Below are positions 36,283 to 44,553 of a stretch of DNA of 64,000 nucleotides, piece after piece. The position numbers were made by a program, and so were the translations under genes. How positions within the stretch are numbered: the first letter of the stretch is position 1; every line of letters starts with the position of its first letter. The DNA comes from Vibrio cyclitrophicus (GTDB lineage: Bacteria; Pseudomonadota; Gammaproteobacteria; Enterobacterales; Vibrionaceae), in contig CP065366.1 in assembly GCA_023206055.1 (NCBI GenBank), positions 682,001 through 746,000 on the forward strand. Reading direction: 5' to 3'. The notes under the pieces are model-generated. The model worked only from the letters and a program-made list of their open reading frames with translations. It was not told where the DNA came from and ran no database searches.

Positions 36283-36413
36283 ATCACGGTGGATGGGCTT
36301 TAGTCTTATTTTCCACGAATCACCGAGTGATTACGGGAGCAAGCGAAGTGTGTTTGGCTTGTTCTTTTGTCTTTCTATGAAGACTTGTCTCTTCTTAAAA
36401 GAGCTTTCAAGAA

Positions 36414-37907
36414 CTAGGCGGTTTTAGTCACGCCCTTTGCTTCTTTCTCTTCTTGTTCATCAGCTAGGTCGATATCGCCTTTGCCTTTCGAAATTTTGAT
36501 AACGTAAGCCGCAACACCGAATGCACTCACCACACCAATGATGGTTGAAAGCTGCATTGGTAGACCAAAACCTAGTTGGCTGTTGTTCAGGATGAATGTG
36601 ATACATACAGACGTCATGAAGATAGCTGGAACCGTTGTTACCCAGTGCAGTTTGTTGTGACGAAGTAGGTAAGCTGAAGCTGTCCATAACATCATTACTG
36701 CCGTTGATTGGTTAGCAAAACCGAAGTAGCGCCAGATGATACCGAAATCTACTTGAGTCAGGATGCCACCAAGAACGAACAATGGTAGAGCCATTAGTAG
36801 GCGGTTACGCAGAGTTTTCTGTTCCATGTTGAAGTATTCAGCAAGGATAAGACGGCTTGAACGGAACGCAGTGTCACCAGAAGTGATAGGTAGGATAACC
36901 ACGCCAAGGAAAGCAAGGATACCGCCAAATACACCCAGTAGGCCAAATGAAGCGCTGTATACCACGTTACCTGGGCCGCCGTTTGCAATCGCGTCAGACA
37001 AAGACTCAACTGAACCGAAGAATGATAGAGCAAGTGCACACCAGATTAGAGCGATGATGCCTTCACCAATCATTGCACCGTAGAATACGAAGCGACCGTT
37101 CTTCTCGTTTTCCATACAACGCGCCATCAAAGGGGACTGAGTTGCGTGGAAGCCAGAAATCGCACCACAAGCGATAGTGATGAATAGAGCTGGCCAAAGT
37201 GGTAGGTCATTCGGGTTCATGTTGGTGAACATGTCTTTGATCTCGAAGCCACCCATAATTTGGTGCTCGTCAGATAGACCAATCGCAGTGATTAGGCCAA
37301 CAGACATAAAGATAAGCAGTGCACCGAACAGTGGGTAGAAGCGGCCAATGATTTTATCGACAGGGACAATCGTTGCGATGATGTAGTAAGCAAAGATGAT
37401 AACAACCATAGTGCTTGTAGACATTACAAAATCAGTTTGGTCGTTTACTAGGTTGGTGATCATGCCTGCTGGAGCAGAAACGAATACCACACCAACAAGA
37501 AGCAGTAGAACAATGGCAAAGATGTTCATAAAGTGTTTTGCGCCATTGCCTAGGTAACGTCCAGTGATGGTTGGAACCGAAGCACCGCCATTACGGATAG
37601 ATAACATACCTGAGAAGTAGTCGTGTACTGCTCCTGCGAAGATACAACCTAGTACAATCCAAAGCATTGCTGCTGGGCCGTAAAGGGCACCCATGATAGG
37701 GCCGAAGATTGGACCGACACCTGCAATGTTAAGCAGCTGAACTAGGTAAACCTTTGGGGTCGACATTGGAACGTAGTCCACGCCGTCTTGCTTGGTATGA
37801 GCAGGTGTTTGACGCTTTTCATTGATACCGAAAATTTTCTCGATAAAGGCACCGTAAATAAAGTAGCCACCAATGAGTGCTGCAACACAGGTAAGAAACC
37901 ACATCAT
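36414..37907 (-). CDS. CstA-family transporter, candidate pyruvate/peptide carrier
   Basis: A 497-residue membrane protein with about 13-14 predicted helices. Family motifs: YGAFIEKIFG, the VYLVQLLNIAGVGPIFGPIMGALYGP block, VHDYFSGMLSIRNGG and GAISGFHATQSPLMARC. It is shorter than E. coli CstA or BtsT (about 700), a common short form. Its neighbourhood with a BtsSR pair suggests that it is the transporter they control; from memory, a BtsSR-regulated pyruvate transporter has been described in Vibrio campbellii. The upstream spacer has CCCTGA/TCAGGG arms at 37917-37942. Substrate unproven. Confidence 0.85.
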   Translation of the reverse strand: MMWFLTCVAALIGGYFIYGAFIEKIFGINEKRQTPAHTKQDGVDYVPMSTPKVYLVQLLNIAGVGPIFGPIMGALYGPAAMLWIVLGCIFAGAVHDYFSGMLSIRNGGASVPTITGRYLGNGAKHFMNIFAIVLLLLVGVVFVSAPAGMITNLVNDQTDFVMSTSTMVVIIFAYYIIATIVPVDKIIGRFYPLFGALLIFMSVGLITAIGLSDEHQIMGGFEIKDMFTNMNPNDLPLWPALFITIACGAISGFHATQSPLMARCMENEKNGRFVFYGAMIGEGIIALIWCALALSFFGSVESLSDAIANGGPGNVVYSASFGLLGVFGGILAFLGVVILPITSGDTAFRSSRLILAEYFNMEQKTLRNRLLMALPLFVLGGILTQVDFGIIWRYFGFANQSTAVMMLWTASAYLLRHNKLHWVTTVPAIFMTSVCITFILNNSQLGFGLPMQLSTIIGVVSAFGVAAYVIKISKGKGDIDLADEQEEKEAKGVTKTA

Positions 37908-38157
37908 AATTTGTTATCCCTGAATGTATTAATTAAGTCAGGGTGTATATTAAATAAGTCGAAGAGAAGAAACTTCCGCTTCCTGAGTGAGTGGTCGAAT
38001 AGCAAATTTAGTGGTGCTATGACTGATTGAATGGTTTGTTATTGGACGAAAGTGGCGAAGATTAGACAATGAGTGGACATCGACTGGTGTTCAGCGGAGA
38101 ATCACAAACAAAGCAATGCTTCGTCAGGAAGTGGCTCTGTAAAAATAAAGGATTGAA

Positions 38158-38508
38158 ATGAAAAAAATAATCGCACTATTCACTGTGGCATTTAGCCTTG
38201 CAGGATGCAGCGCTAATGTTCAAGATTTAGCCGCTGAAGGCAATTGGCAAGAGATCGGCTACCGTGATGGCATCAAAGGCCACACTCAGCGTTCGTATTC
38301 AGATATGACTGCGCTTGGTGCTGTTGATCAAGCGAGTTACACAGAAGGTTACCACCTAGGTGTGACTGAATATTGTAATCCGAACCATGCTTATCAGATT
38401 GGTTTGTCTGGTCAGGTGTATGAAGGCGTGTGTTCTGGTACGGAAGACGCTCAACGTTTCCGTATGGAATGGCAACGCGGCTGGGATGAGTTCTCAAACG
38501 ACTATTAA
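38158..38508 (+). CDS. DUF2799 lipoprotein
   Basis: A 116-residue predicted lipoprotein: signal peptide ending in the lipobox SLAGC (Cys17), then WQEIGYRDGIKGHTQRSY, EGYHLGVTEYCNPNHAYQIGLSG and FRMEWQRGWDEF. The repeated Gly-x-x-x-Gly and YRDG pattern is DUF2799. The mature part contains two further Cys residues that could pair. Function unknown. Good AAGGAT ribosome binding site; single-gene unit with a terminator at 38578. Confidence 0.85.
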   Translation: MKKIIALFTVAFSLAGCSANVQDLAAEGNWQEIGYRDGIKGHTQRSYSDMTALGAVDQASYTEGYHLGVTEYCNPNHAYQIGLSGQVYEGVCSGTEDAQRFRMEWQRGWDEFSNDY

Positions 38509-38577
38509 TCCGGTCTGCGGTTAATTATTGATTTCGTTAAATAAAAAACTCGTTAGCTAAAAAGCATCTAGCTAAAT

Positions 38578-38612
38578 AAAAAACCAGTACCTCGTGTGTA
38601 CTGGTTTTTTTT
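38578..38612 (+). terminator. Terminator between the DUF2799 gene and murQ
   Basis: A 13-bp perfect stem AAAAAACCAGTAC with GTACTGGTTTTTT and a 7-nt loop; A/T flanks allow both directions. Confidence 0.88.
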
Positions 38613-38664
38613 GTATAACGTCGAATCAAGAACGCTTAATCAATATGAGAGCCTACCTGTCGGT

Positions 38665-39585
38665 TTATTGATTATTCTCTACCGCTTTTCTTAGGAAGCC
38701 GTCTTGTTGATCAAGCTGAGCCTTGGCCGATTCTAAATCTAGCCCTGTTAGAATCATCAAAATAGATAACTTCACATCGTAATCGGTGGTTTTCAGCGTC
38801 GATACTGCCAGTGCTTTATCGCATTCTGTTGCTTGGATAACGATACGAGCAGCACGGGCAACCAACTTTTCATTGGTCGCTTTTACGTCGACCATCAGGT
38901 TTTGATAGCTTTTACCGATACGAATCATGCTGGCAGTCGTTAGCATATTAAGTACCAGTTTTTGTGCCGTACCTGACTTGAGTCGTGTTGATCCCGTTAA
39001 GGCTTCAGGGCCAACCACTGGGCTTATCGCGATTTGAGCAATTTCGGCAATTGGAGAGCCAGGATTACAAGACAGCGCAACCGTCACTGCGCCAAGTTGA
39101 TTGGCATAGTTGAGTGCACCAATGACGTAAGGTGTACGGCCACTGGCTGCAATGCCTACCACGACATCATTTTCTGTAAATTGAATCGCTTTTAGGTCTT
39201 CAATACCGAGAGTCAGCGAATCTTCCGCTCCCTCTTTGGCTTTTAAAATCGCTTCTGGTCCGCCAGCAATTAAGCCGATAACCATTTTGTCTGAAACACC
39301 GAAAGTCGGAGGGCACTCTGAGGCATCTAAAACACCTAGTCGGCCACTTGTGCCAGCGCCCATATAGATCAGTCGGCCACCGTTTTGAAAGGCGTGAGCG
39401 ATCTTATCAACCGCTTTCGCGATCTGTGGTAATTCGGCTTCGATCGCCAGTGGGACTTGTTTGTCTTGTTGGTTAATCTTTTCAACCACTTCGAGAGAGG
39501 TGAGTAGATCAATATCCATAGTGTCAGGGTTTCTCCCCTCCGAAACGAGGTGCGAGAGCGCTGATATGAGAGCGTCGTTACTCAT
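38665..39585 (-). CDS. murQ: N-acetylmuramic acid 6-phosphate etherase MurQ
   Basis: Cleaves the lactyl ether of MurNAc-6-P to give GlcNAc-6-P and D-lactate during cell-wall recycling. The 306 residues hold a SIS sugar-phosphate domain with GAGTSGRLGVLDASECPPTFG (near 77) and the conserved ALTGSTRLKSGTAQKLVLNML motif. It lies 45 bp downstream of anmK, which makes its substrate, and both are probably on one transcript. Confidence 0.95.
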   Translation of the reverse strand: MSNDALISALSHLVSEGRNPDTMDIDLLTSLEVVEKINQQDKQVPLAIEAELPQIAKAVDKIAHAFQNGGRLIYMGAGTSGRLGVLDASECPPTFGVSDKMVIGLIAGGPEAILKAKEGAEDSLTLGIEDLKAIQFTENDVVVGIAASGRTPYVIGALNYANQLGAVTVALSCNPGSPIAEIAQIAISPVVGPEALTGSTRLKSGTAQKLVLNMLTTASMIRIGKSYQNLMVDVKATNEKLVARAARIVIQATECDKALAVSTLKTTDYDVKLSILMILTGLDLESAKAQLDQQDGFLRKAVENNQ

Positions 39586-39630
39586 AATGATCCTTAAATG
39601 GTGATTCTAAAATGATGGTTCTAAAGTTGT

Positions 39631-40746
39631 TTAGTCAGCACGATAGAGAACGCCTAGAGAGGCAGCTCTGCTCGCGCCAGTCACTTCCGGTAAATTGCTT
39701 GGCAGTTGATGAACATGACGTTGAGCAAGCCACGCAAAGGCCATGGCTTCCATGTAATCGGCGTCAACGCCTTTACTGGTCGTCGACTCAACCTCCCAGC
39801 TAGGAAGCAGTTCAGACAGTCTCTTCATCAGCAATGGATTTCTCGTACCACCGCCACACACATACACTGCAGCTTGGTTACCCAAACGATAAGTCTCCAC
39901 TTCATTGGCTATCGTTAATGCGGTGTATTCACAAAGCGTGCGCTGAACATCTTCTGCTGCAAGGCCTTTAAATTCTGTTAATTGTTGCTCTAGCCACGGT
40001 AGATTAAACAGCTCTCTGCCGGTGCTTTTCGGTGGTATTTGAGATAGATAAGATTCGTTCAACAGCTGTTCGAGTAAGGCTTGATTGAGTTGGCCTTTGA
40101 GCGCGAACAGTGCATCACGGTCAAATTTCTCGCCCGTGTGTTTATCTACCCAGGCGTCCATCAACATATTGCCCGGGCCAGTATCATAACCAAGCGTTGG
40201 CTGATTCGGGCGCAGCACTGAAATATTAGAGATACCACCAATATTCAACACTACTACCGAGCTGTCTTGCGGGTGGAAAATCGTATGGTGGAAGGCAGGG
40301 ACTAATGGCGCACCTTGTCCGCCTAATGCCATGTCTTTACGCCTGAAATCGGCAACCGTTTGAATCTGTGTTTTAGCGGCAATGATATTGGCGTCACCCA
40401 ACTGCATAGTAAATGGTGAATCACCGGTTGGCTGGTGGAATACTGTTTGGCCATGGTTACCAATCGCAGTCACGGATGATGCAGGCATATCTGACTTGTT
40501 GAGAAGTTGTAGAACCGCATCAGCAAATAGATGACCAAGCTGGTGGTCGAGTTCGCCAATGGCAATCAAATCCGTTTTCTGACCAATACAAACTTCAAGC
40601 AGACGGGCTTTGATATCCTTTGGCATAGGGAACTCATCATGAGCGAGTAATGTGATACCAGTGTCTTCTATCGAAACTAAGGCCGTATCAACTCCGTCCA
40701 TACTCGTTCCCGACATCACACCGATATACAGTTCTTTATGATCCAT
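39631..40746 (-). CDS. anmK: Anhydro-N-acetylmuramic acid kinase AnmK
   Basis: Phosphorylates and opens 1,6-anhydroMurNAc to MurNAc-6-P for recycling. The 371 residues are of the ASKHA fold: YIGVMSGTSMDGVDTALV at the N-terminus, the catalytic Asp in SMDGVD, GQTVFHQP, VLNIGGISNISVL and GYDTGPGNMLMDAW. The start is ATG 40746 (MDHKELYIG), matching the family; the frame opens seven codons earlier at 40767. It is divergent from nagZ, which supplies the substrate. Confidence 0.94.
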   Translation of the reverse strand: MDHKELYIGVMSGTSMDGVDTALVSIEDTGITLLAHDEFPMPKDIKARLLEVCIGQKTDLIAIGELDHQLGHLFADAVLQLLNKSDMPASSVTAIGNHGQTVFHQPTGDSPFTMQLGDANIIAAKTQIQTVADFRRKDMALGGQGAPLVPAFHHTIFHPQDSSVVVLNIGGISNISVLRPNQPTLGYDTGPGNMLMDAWVDKHTGEKFDRDALFALKGQLNQALLEQLLNESYLSQIPPKSTGRELFNLPWLEQQLTEFKGLAAEDVQRTLCEYTALTIANEVETYRLGNQAAVYVCGGGTRNPLLMKRLSELLPSWEVESTTSKGVDADYMEAMAFAWLAQRHVHQLPSNLPEVTGASRAASLGVLYRAD

Positions 40747-40867
40747 TCTTAAGCTCTTGCCCTGCATTCTTAAAGTCTTCCACAGATTGTTTTAAAAACA
40801 TTGTAAAGCAAATTTAAAGAGAATAATCTCGGGAAGTTTATGAAATTAGGTTTAATAAGGAATAAAT

Positions 40868-41857
40868 ATGGGACCGTTATGGGTTGATGTTGCAGGCTAC
40901 GAACTGACAGCTGAAGACAGAGAAATTTTAGAGCACCCAACCGTTGGTGGTCTCATCTTATTTGCTCGAAACTACCACGATAGCAAGCAGTTATCGGCGT
41001 TAAACAAAGAGATCCGCAAAGTTGCAAAACGTCCTATTTTAATCGGTGTCGACCAAGAAGGTGGTCGAGTTCAGCGTTTTCGCGACGGTTTTTCAATTAT
41101 CCCGGCAGCTCAGGAATTTGCGACCAAGAATAATGGCGAACAATTAGCAGAACAAGCGGGTTGGTTGATGGCGGCAGAGTTGATTGCTCATGATATCGAT
41201 CTGAGCTTTGCGCCTGTTTTAGACAAAGGCCACGACTGTAAAGCGATTGGTAGCCGAGCGTTTGGTGAAAATATTGATACCATCGTTCGCCACAGCAGTG
41301 CTTTTATTAAGGGCATGAAATCGGTTGGCATGGCGACAACTGGAAAGCACTTTCCCGGACATGGCGGTGTGATTGCTGATTCACACCTTGAAACACCTTA
41401 TGACCCAAGAGACGACATCTTTGAAACCGACATGGCGATCTTCAAGGCGCAAATTGAAGCGGGAATTTTGGATGCGATGATGCCAGCACACGTGGTTTTC
41501 TCTCATTATGATGATCAGCCAGCAAGCGGCTCTCAGTATTGGTTGCAGAAAGTATTAAGACAGCAACTTGGGTTTAAAGGCTTGGTGTTCTCTGACGATT
41601 TAACCATGGAAGGCGCTGCGATTATGGGCGGTCCTGCCGACAGAGCAAAGGCTGCTTTGAATGCAGGGTGCGACATGGTGTTAATGTGTAATAAACGAGA
41701 TGCACAAATAGAGGCTCTCGATCACTTAGCTACCCAAGAGGTTCCTTTAGCCAACTCATTGCTTAAAAAACACAGCTTTGATTTATCGACTATTCACTCA
41801 GACAGCCTATGGAAAGAGGCTTCAGAGCAAATTAAGCGAATGCTAAGCAATGAGTGA
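40868..41857 (+). CDS. nagZ: Beta-N-acetylglucosaminidase NagZ
   Basis: Cytoplasmic GH3 enzyme that removes GlcNAc from GlcNAc-anhydroMurNAc peptides. The 329 residues show LIGVDQEGGRVQRF, the signature TTGKHFPGHGGVIADSH (His-Asp dyad region) and the nucleophile Asp in LVFSDDLTMEGA. With anmK and murQ it forms a three-gene recycling cluster. Ribosome binding site AAGGA. Terminator at 41886. Confidence 0.95.
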   Translation: MGPLWVDVAGYELTAEDREILEHPTVGGLILFARNYHDSKQLSALNKEIRKVAKRPILIGVDQEGGRVQRFRDGFSIIPAAQEFATKNNGEQLAEQAGWLMAAELIAHDIDLSFAPVLDKGHDCKAIGSRAFGENIDTIVRHSSAFIKGMKSVGMATTGKHFPGHGGVIADSHLETPYDPRDDIFETDMAIFKAQIEAGILDAMMPAHVVFSHYDDQPASGSQYWLQKVLRQQLGFKGLVFSDDLTMEGAAIMGGPADRAKAALNAGCDMVLMCNKRDAQIEALDHLATQEVPLANSLLKKHSFDLSTIHSDSLWKEASEQIKRMLSNE

Positions 41858-41885
41858 TAAATAAACACATAATAATTTTAGATAG

Positions 41886-41912
41886 GGCGATATGACAAAT
41901 ATCGCCTTTTTT
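41886..41912 (+). terminator. nagZ terminator
   Basis: GGCGATAT with ATATCGCC around a short loop, then T6. Confidence 0.85.
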
Positions 41913-41969
41913 GTATGTGTAGAATGAGGTTTAGATCTATTTGATACCCAGGGCGAGCTAAAGTGACAG

Positions 41970-42010
41970 TGTAAATTAAGATTTACAGTAAATGTTTTTC
42001 AATGTTTACA
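41970..42010 (+). promoter_or_regulatory. Tandem TyrR boxes before aroF-tyrA
   Basis: A perfect TyrR box TGTAAA-N6-TTTACA at 41970-41987 and a weaker one, TGTTTT-N6-TTTACA, at 41993-42010, starting 23 bp apart. In E. coli a strong and a weak box at this spacing bind tyrosine-liganded TyrR hexamer and repress. The weak box ends one base before the -35 element. Confidence 0.8.
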
Positions 42011-42011
42011 C

Positions 42012-42039
42012 TTGCAATCGTTTTTGTAGCTGTTATTGT
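42012..42039 (+). promoter_or_regulatory. Predicted aroF promoter
   Basis: TTGCAA (42012-42017), 16-bp spacer, TATTGT (42034-42039), next to the TyrR boxes. A small CCCAA/TTGGG hairpin (42058-42076) lies in the leader. Confidence 0.55.
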
Positions 42040-42103
42040 GTTTTTAAAGATTGTTAGCCCAAATGGAAATGTTGGGTGTAAAAATAAATATACAGGTTGA
42101 GTT

Positions 42104-43177
42104 ATGCAGAAAAGTGAATTAAGCAATGTCAATATCATCGACGAACAGGTACTGATTACTCCTGAGGAGTTAAAAGCAAAACTGCCTTTGAGTGATAATG
42201 CTCGTCGTTTCATTCAAGAGTCTCGTCAAACTATCGCAAACATCATTCATAAGAAAGATCATCGCATGCTTGTTGTATGTGGCCCATGCTCTATCCATGA
42301 TATTGAAGCTGCTAAAGAGTACGCGAAACGTCTAAAAGCACTTTCTGAAGAACTGAGCGATCAACTGTATATTGTAATGCGTGTTTACTTTGAAAAGCCT
42401 CGTACTACTGTTGGTTGGAAAGGTTTGATTAATGACCCTCATCTAGATGGTACGTTCGATATTGAGCATGGTCTGCATGTTGGTCGTGAGCTATTGGTTG
42501 AACTTGCTGAGATGGAAATTCCACTCGCAACAGAAGCACTAGACCCAATCAGCCCACAATACCTGGCTGACACCTTCAGCTGGGCAGCAATCGGCGCTCG
42601 TACGACTGAGTCGCAAACTCACCGTGAGATGGCAAGTGGCCTTTCAATGCCAATCGGCTTCAAAAACGGTACCGATGGCAACCTAGGCACAGCTATTAAT
42701 GCGATGCAGGCTGCTTCTTCTAGCCACCGCTTCATGGGTATTAGCCGCGAAGGTCAAGTTGCGTTACTTACGACTCAAGGTAACCCAAATGGTCACGTTA
42801 TTTTACGTGGCGGTAAGCAAACGAACTACGATTCAGTATCAGTACACGAATGTGAACAAGAGCTTGGCAAGTCAGGCCTAGAAGCGGCACTGATGGTTGA
42901 CTGTAGCCACGCGAACTCTCGCAAAGATTTCCGCCGCCAACCTCTAGTTGCAGAAGATGTGATTCACCAAATTCGTGAAGGCAACAAGTCGATTATCGGC
43001 CTTATGATTGAAAGCCATATTAACGAAGGAAACCAATCTTCTGATATACCTCTCAATGAGATGAAATACGGCGTATCTATTACCGACGCGTGTATCAATT
43101 GGGAGTCAACTGAGGCACTATTGAAACATGCACATACGGAATTAGTCCCGTTCTTAGAGAACCGCTTGAAAGGTTAG
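42104..43177 (+). CDS. aroF: 3-deoxy-7-phosphoheptulonate synthase (probably tyrosine-sensitive, AroF)
   Basis: DAHP synthase, first enzyme of the shikimate pathway, joining PEP and erythrose-4-P. The 357 residues are class I: VVCGPCSIHDIEAAKEYAKRL, PRTTVGWKGLINDPHLDGTFD, IGARTTESQTHREMASGLSMPIGFKNGTDGN and MVDCSHANSRKDFRRQ, with metal-binding Cys in GPCSIH. Linkage to tyrA and TyrR boxes points to the Tyr-controlled isozyme; feedback specificity is inferred, not seen. Confidence 0.92.
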   Translation: MQKSELSNVNIIDEQVLITPEELKAKLPLSDNARRFIQESRQTIANIIHKKDHRMLVVCGPCSIHDIEAAKEYAKRLKALSEELSDQLYIVMRVYFEKPRTTVGWKGLINDPHLDGTFDIEHGLHVGRELLVELAEMEIPLATEALDPISPQYLADTFSWAAIGARTTESQTHREMASGLSMPIGFKNGTDGNLGTAINAMQAASSSHRFMGISREGQVALLTTQGNPNGHVILRGGKQTNYDSVSVHECEQELGKSGLEAALMVDCSHANSRKDFRRQPLVAEDVIHQIREGNKSIIGLMIESHINEGNQSSDIPLNEMKYGVSITDACINWESTEALLKHAHTELVPFLENRLKG

Positions 43178-43278
43178 TCAGAGTTTTAAATTTAAGTGCC
43201 TCATTTAATGGGGCATTTTAAGATCTGTTACTAGCGAAATCAGCGTTAGTACGGGCTTATAGATTAGTAAGGAATAAA

Positions 43279-44406
43279 ATGGCCGTTGAACTGAACGAAT
43301 TACGCGACCAAATCGATGCTGTCGATAAACAAATGCTGGATTTACTTGCTCAGCGATTGGCTCTAGTAGAGAAAGTCGGTGAAGTAAAAAGTGAACATGG
43401 TTTACCTATTTATGTGCCGGAGCGCGAAGCGGCAATGTTGGCATCTCGTCGTCAAGAAGCCGAAAAGATAGGGGTTCCACCACAGCTAATCGAAGATATT
43501 TTGCGTCGTACTATGCGTGAGTCTTATGCCAGTGAAAAAGATTCTGGTTTTAAGTGTCTTAACCCAGAGTTACGTTCAGTGGTTATCGTTGGTGGTAATG
43601 GTCAACTTGGCGGTCTGTTCGGCCGTATGTTTAAGCTTTCTGGTTACGAAGTGAAAATCCTTGGCAGCCAAGATTGGGATAGAGCCGATGAGCTCTTAGA
43701 TAACGCAGGGCTTGTGGTTGTTACTGTTCCAATTCACCTAACAGAAGGTGTGATTGCGAAGCTAGGTAACCTACCAAGCGATTGTATTCTTTGTGATTTA
43801 ACATCGATTAAGTCAAAACCGCTACAAGCAATGATGAACATGCACCAAGGCCCGGTAGTTGGTTTACACCCAATGTTTGGCCCTGATGTACCAAGCCTAG
43901 CGAAACAAGTGATTGTTTACAGTGATGGACGTGGTTCTGAAAACTACCAATGGCTACTGAATCAATTTGGTATCTGGGGTGCGAGCCTATGTCAGATGGA
44001 TGCTGCTGAGCACGACCACGGTATGACTTTGATTCAAGCACTGCGCCACTTCACCTCGTTTGCTTACGGTTTGCACCTAAGTAAAGAGAATCCAAACATT
44101 GACCAGCTTCTTAAGCTAAGCTCGCCAATCTACCGACTTGAGATTGCGATGGTTGGTCGTCTATTTGCTCAAGACCCGAACTTGTACGGTGATATCATTC
44201 TTTCTTCGGATGAGAACATTGAGATGATTAGACGTTTCCATAGTCGTTTCGGTGAAGCATTAGAAATCTTGGATGGGAAAGATAAAGCCAAGTTTGTTGA
44301 TAGCTTTAATCAAGTCAGTGATTGGTTTGGTGATTACTCGCAGCAGTTTTTGCAAGAGAGCCAAAACCTTTTAAAACAAGCACATGACTCGATTCATCGT
44401 GGTTAA
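43279..44406 (+). CDS. tyrA: Bifunctional chorismate mutase / prephenate dehydrogenase TyrA
   Basis: Makes 4-hydroxyphenylpyruvate for tyrosine. The 375 residues have an AroQ chorismate mutase domain (1-90; LRDQIDAVDKQMLDLLAQRLALVEKVGEVK) and an NAD-dependent dehydrogenase domain with VIVGGNGQLGGLFGRMF (near 102) and catalytic HPMFGPD. It follows aroF by 101 bp with AAGGA upstream. The gap holds a weak hairpin (43187-43211), so partial termination is possible. Confidence 0.95.
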   Translation: MAVELNELRDQIDAVDKQMLDLLAQRLALVEKVGEVKSEHGLPIYVPEREAAMLASRRQEAEKIGVPPQLIEDILRRTMRESYASEKDSGFKCLNPELRSVVIVGGNGQLGGLFGRMFKLSGYEVKILGSQDWDRADELLDNAGLVVVTVPIHLTEGVIAKLGNLPSDCILCDLTSIKSKPLQAMMNMHQGPVVGLHPMFGPDVPSLAKQVIVYSDGRGSENYQWLLNQFGIWGASLCQMDAAEHDHGMTLIQALRHFTSFAYGLHLSKENPNIDQLLKLSSPIYRLEIAMVGRLFAQDPNLYGDIILSSDENIEMIRRFHSRFGEALEILDGKDKAKFVDSFNQVSDWFGDYSQQFLQESQNLLKQAHDSIHRG

Positions 44407-44422
44407 TGCGATTTGAAATCAT

Positions 44423-44452
44423 AAAAAGAGCGACCGATGGTCGCTCTTTTTG
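44423..44452 (+). terminator. aroF-tyrA operon terminator
   Basis: A 13-bp stem AAAAAGAGCGACC with GGTCGCTCTTTTT around GAT. Confidence 0.9.
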
Positions 44453-44477
44453 TTTGTGCTTAACGCTATGAAAGCAT

Positions 44478-44521
44478 TTGGCCTACAGTAGTCTAAAAGC
44501 ATTTAGATCATCATAGGCCAA
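44478..44521. repeat. Palindromic intergenic motif, copy near tyrA
   Basis: TTGGCCTA (44478-44485) and TAGGCCAA (44514-44521) flank a variable centre. The left arm ATTTGGCCTACAGTAG recurs with one change at 55115 in another spacer, which suggests a dispersed repeat. Confidence 0.45.
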
Positions 44522-44553
44522 ACCAATTGGTCCTAATAACTAATGATTAATAA

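Noticed and set aside
37788..38030. 80-residue ORF overlapping the start of the CstA-family gene
   Set aside because: Mostly antisense to the transporter, no ribosome binding site and no recognisable protein features.
43187..43211. Rho-independent terminator splitting aroF from tyrA
   Set aside because: The stem is short and followed by only four T, so it is at most a weak attenuating hairpin; operon structure is kept.
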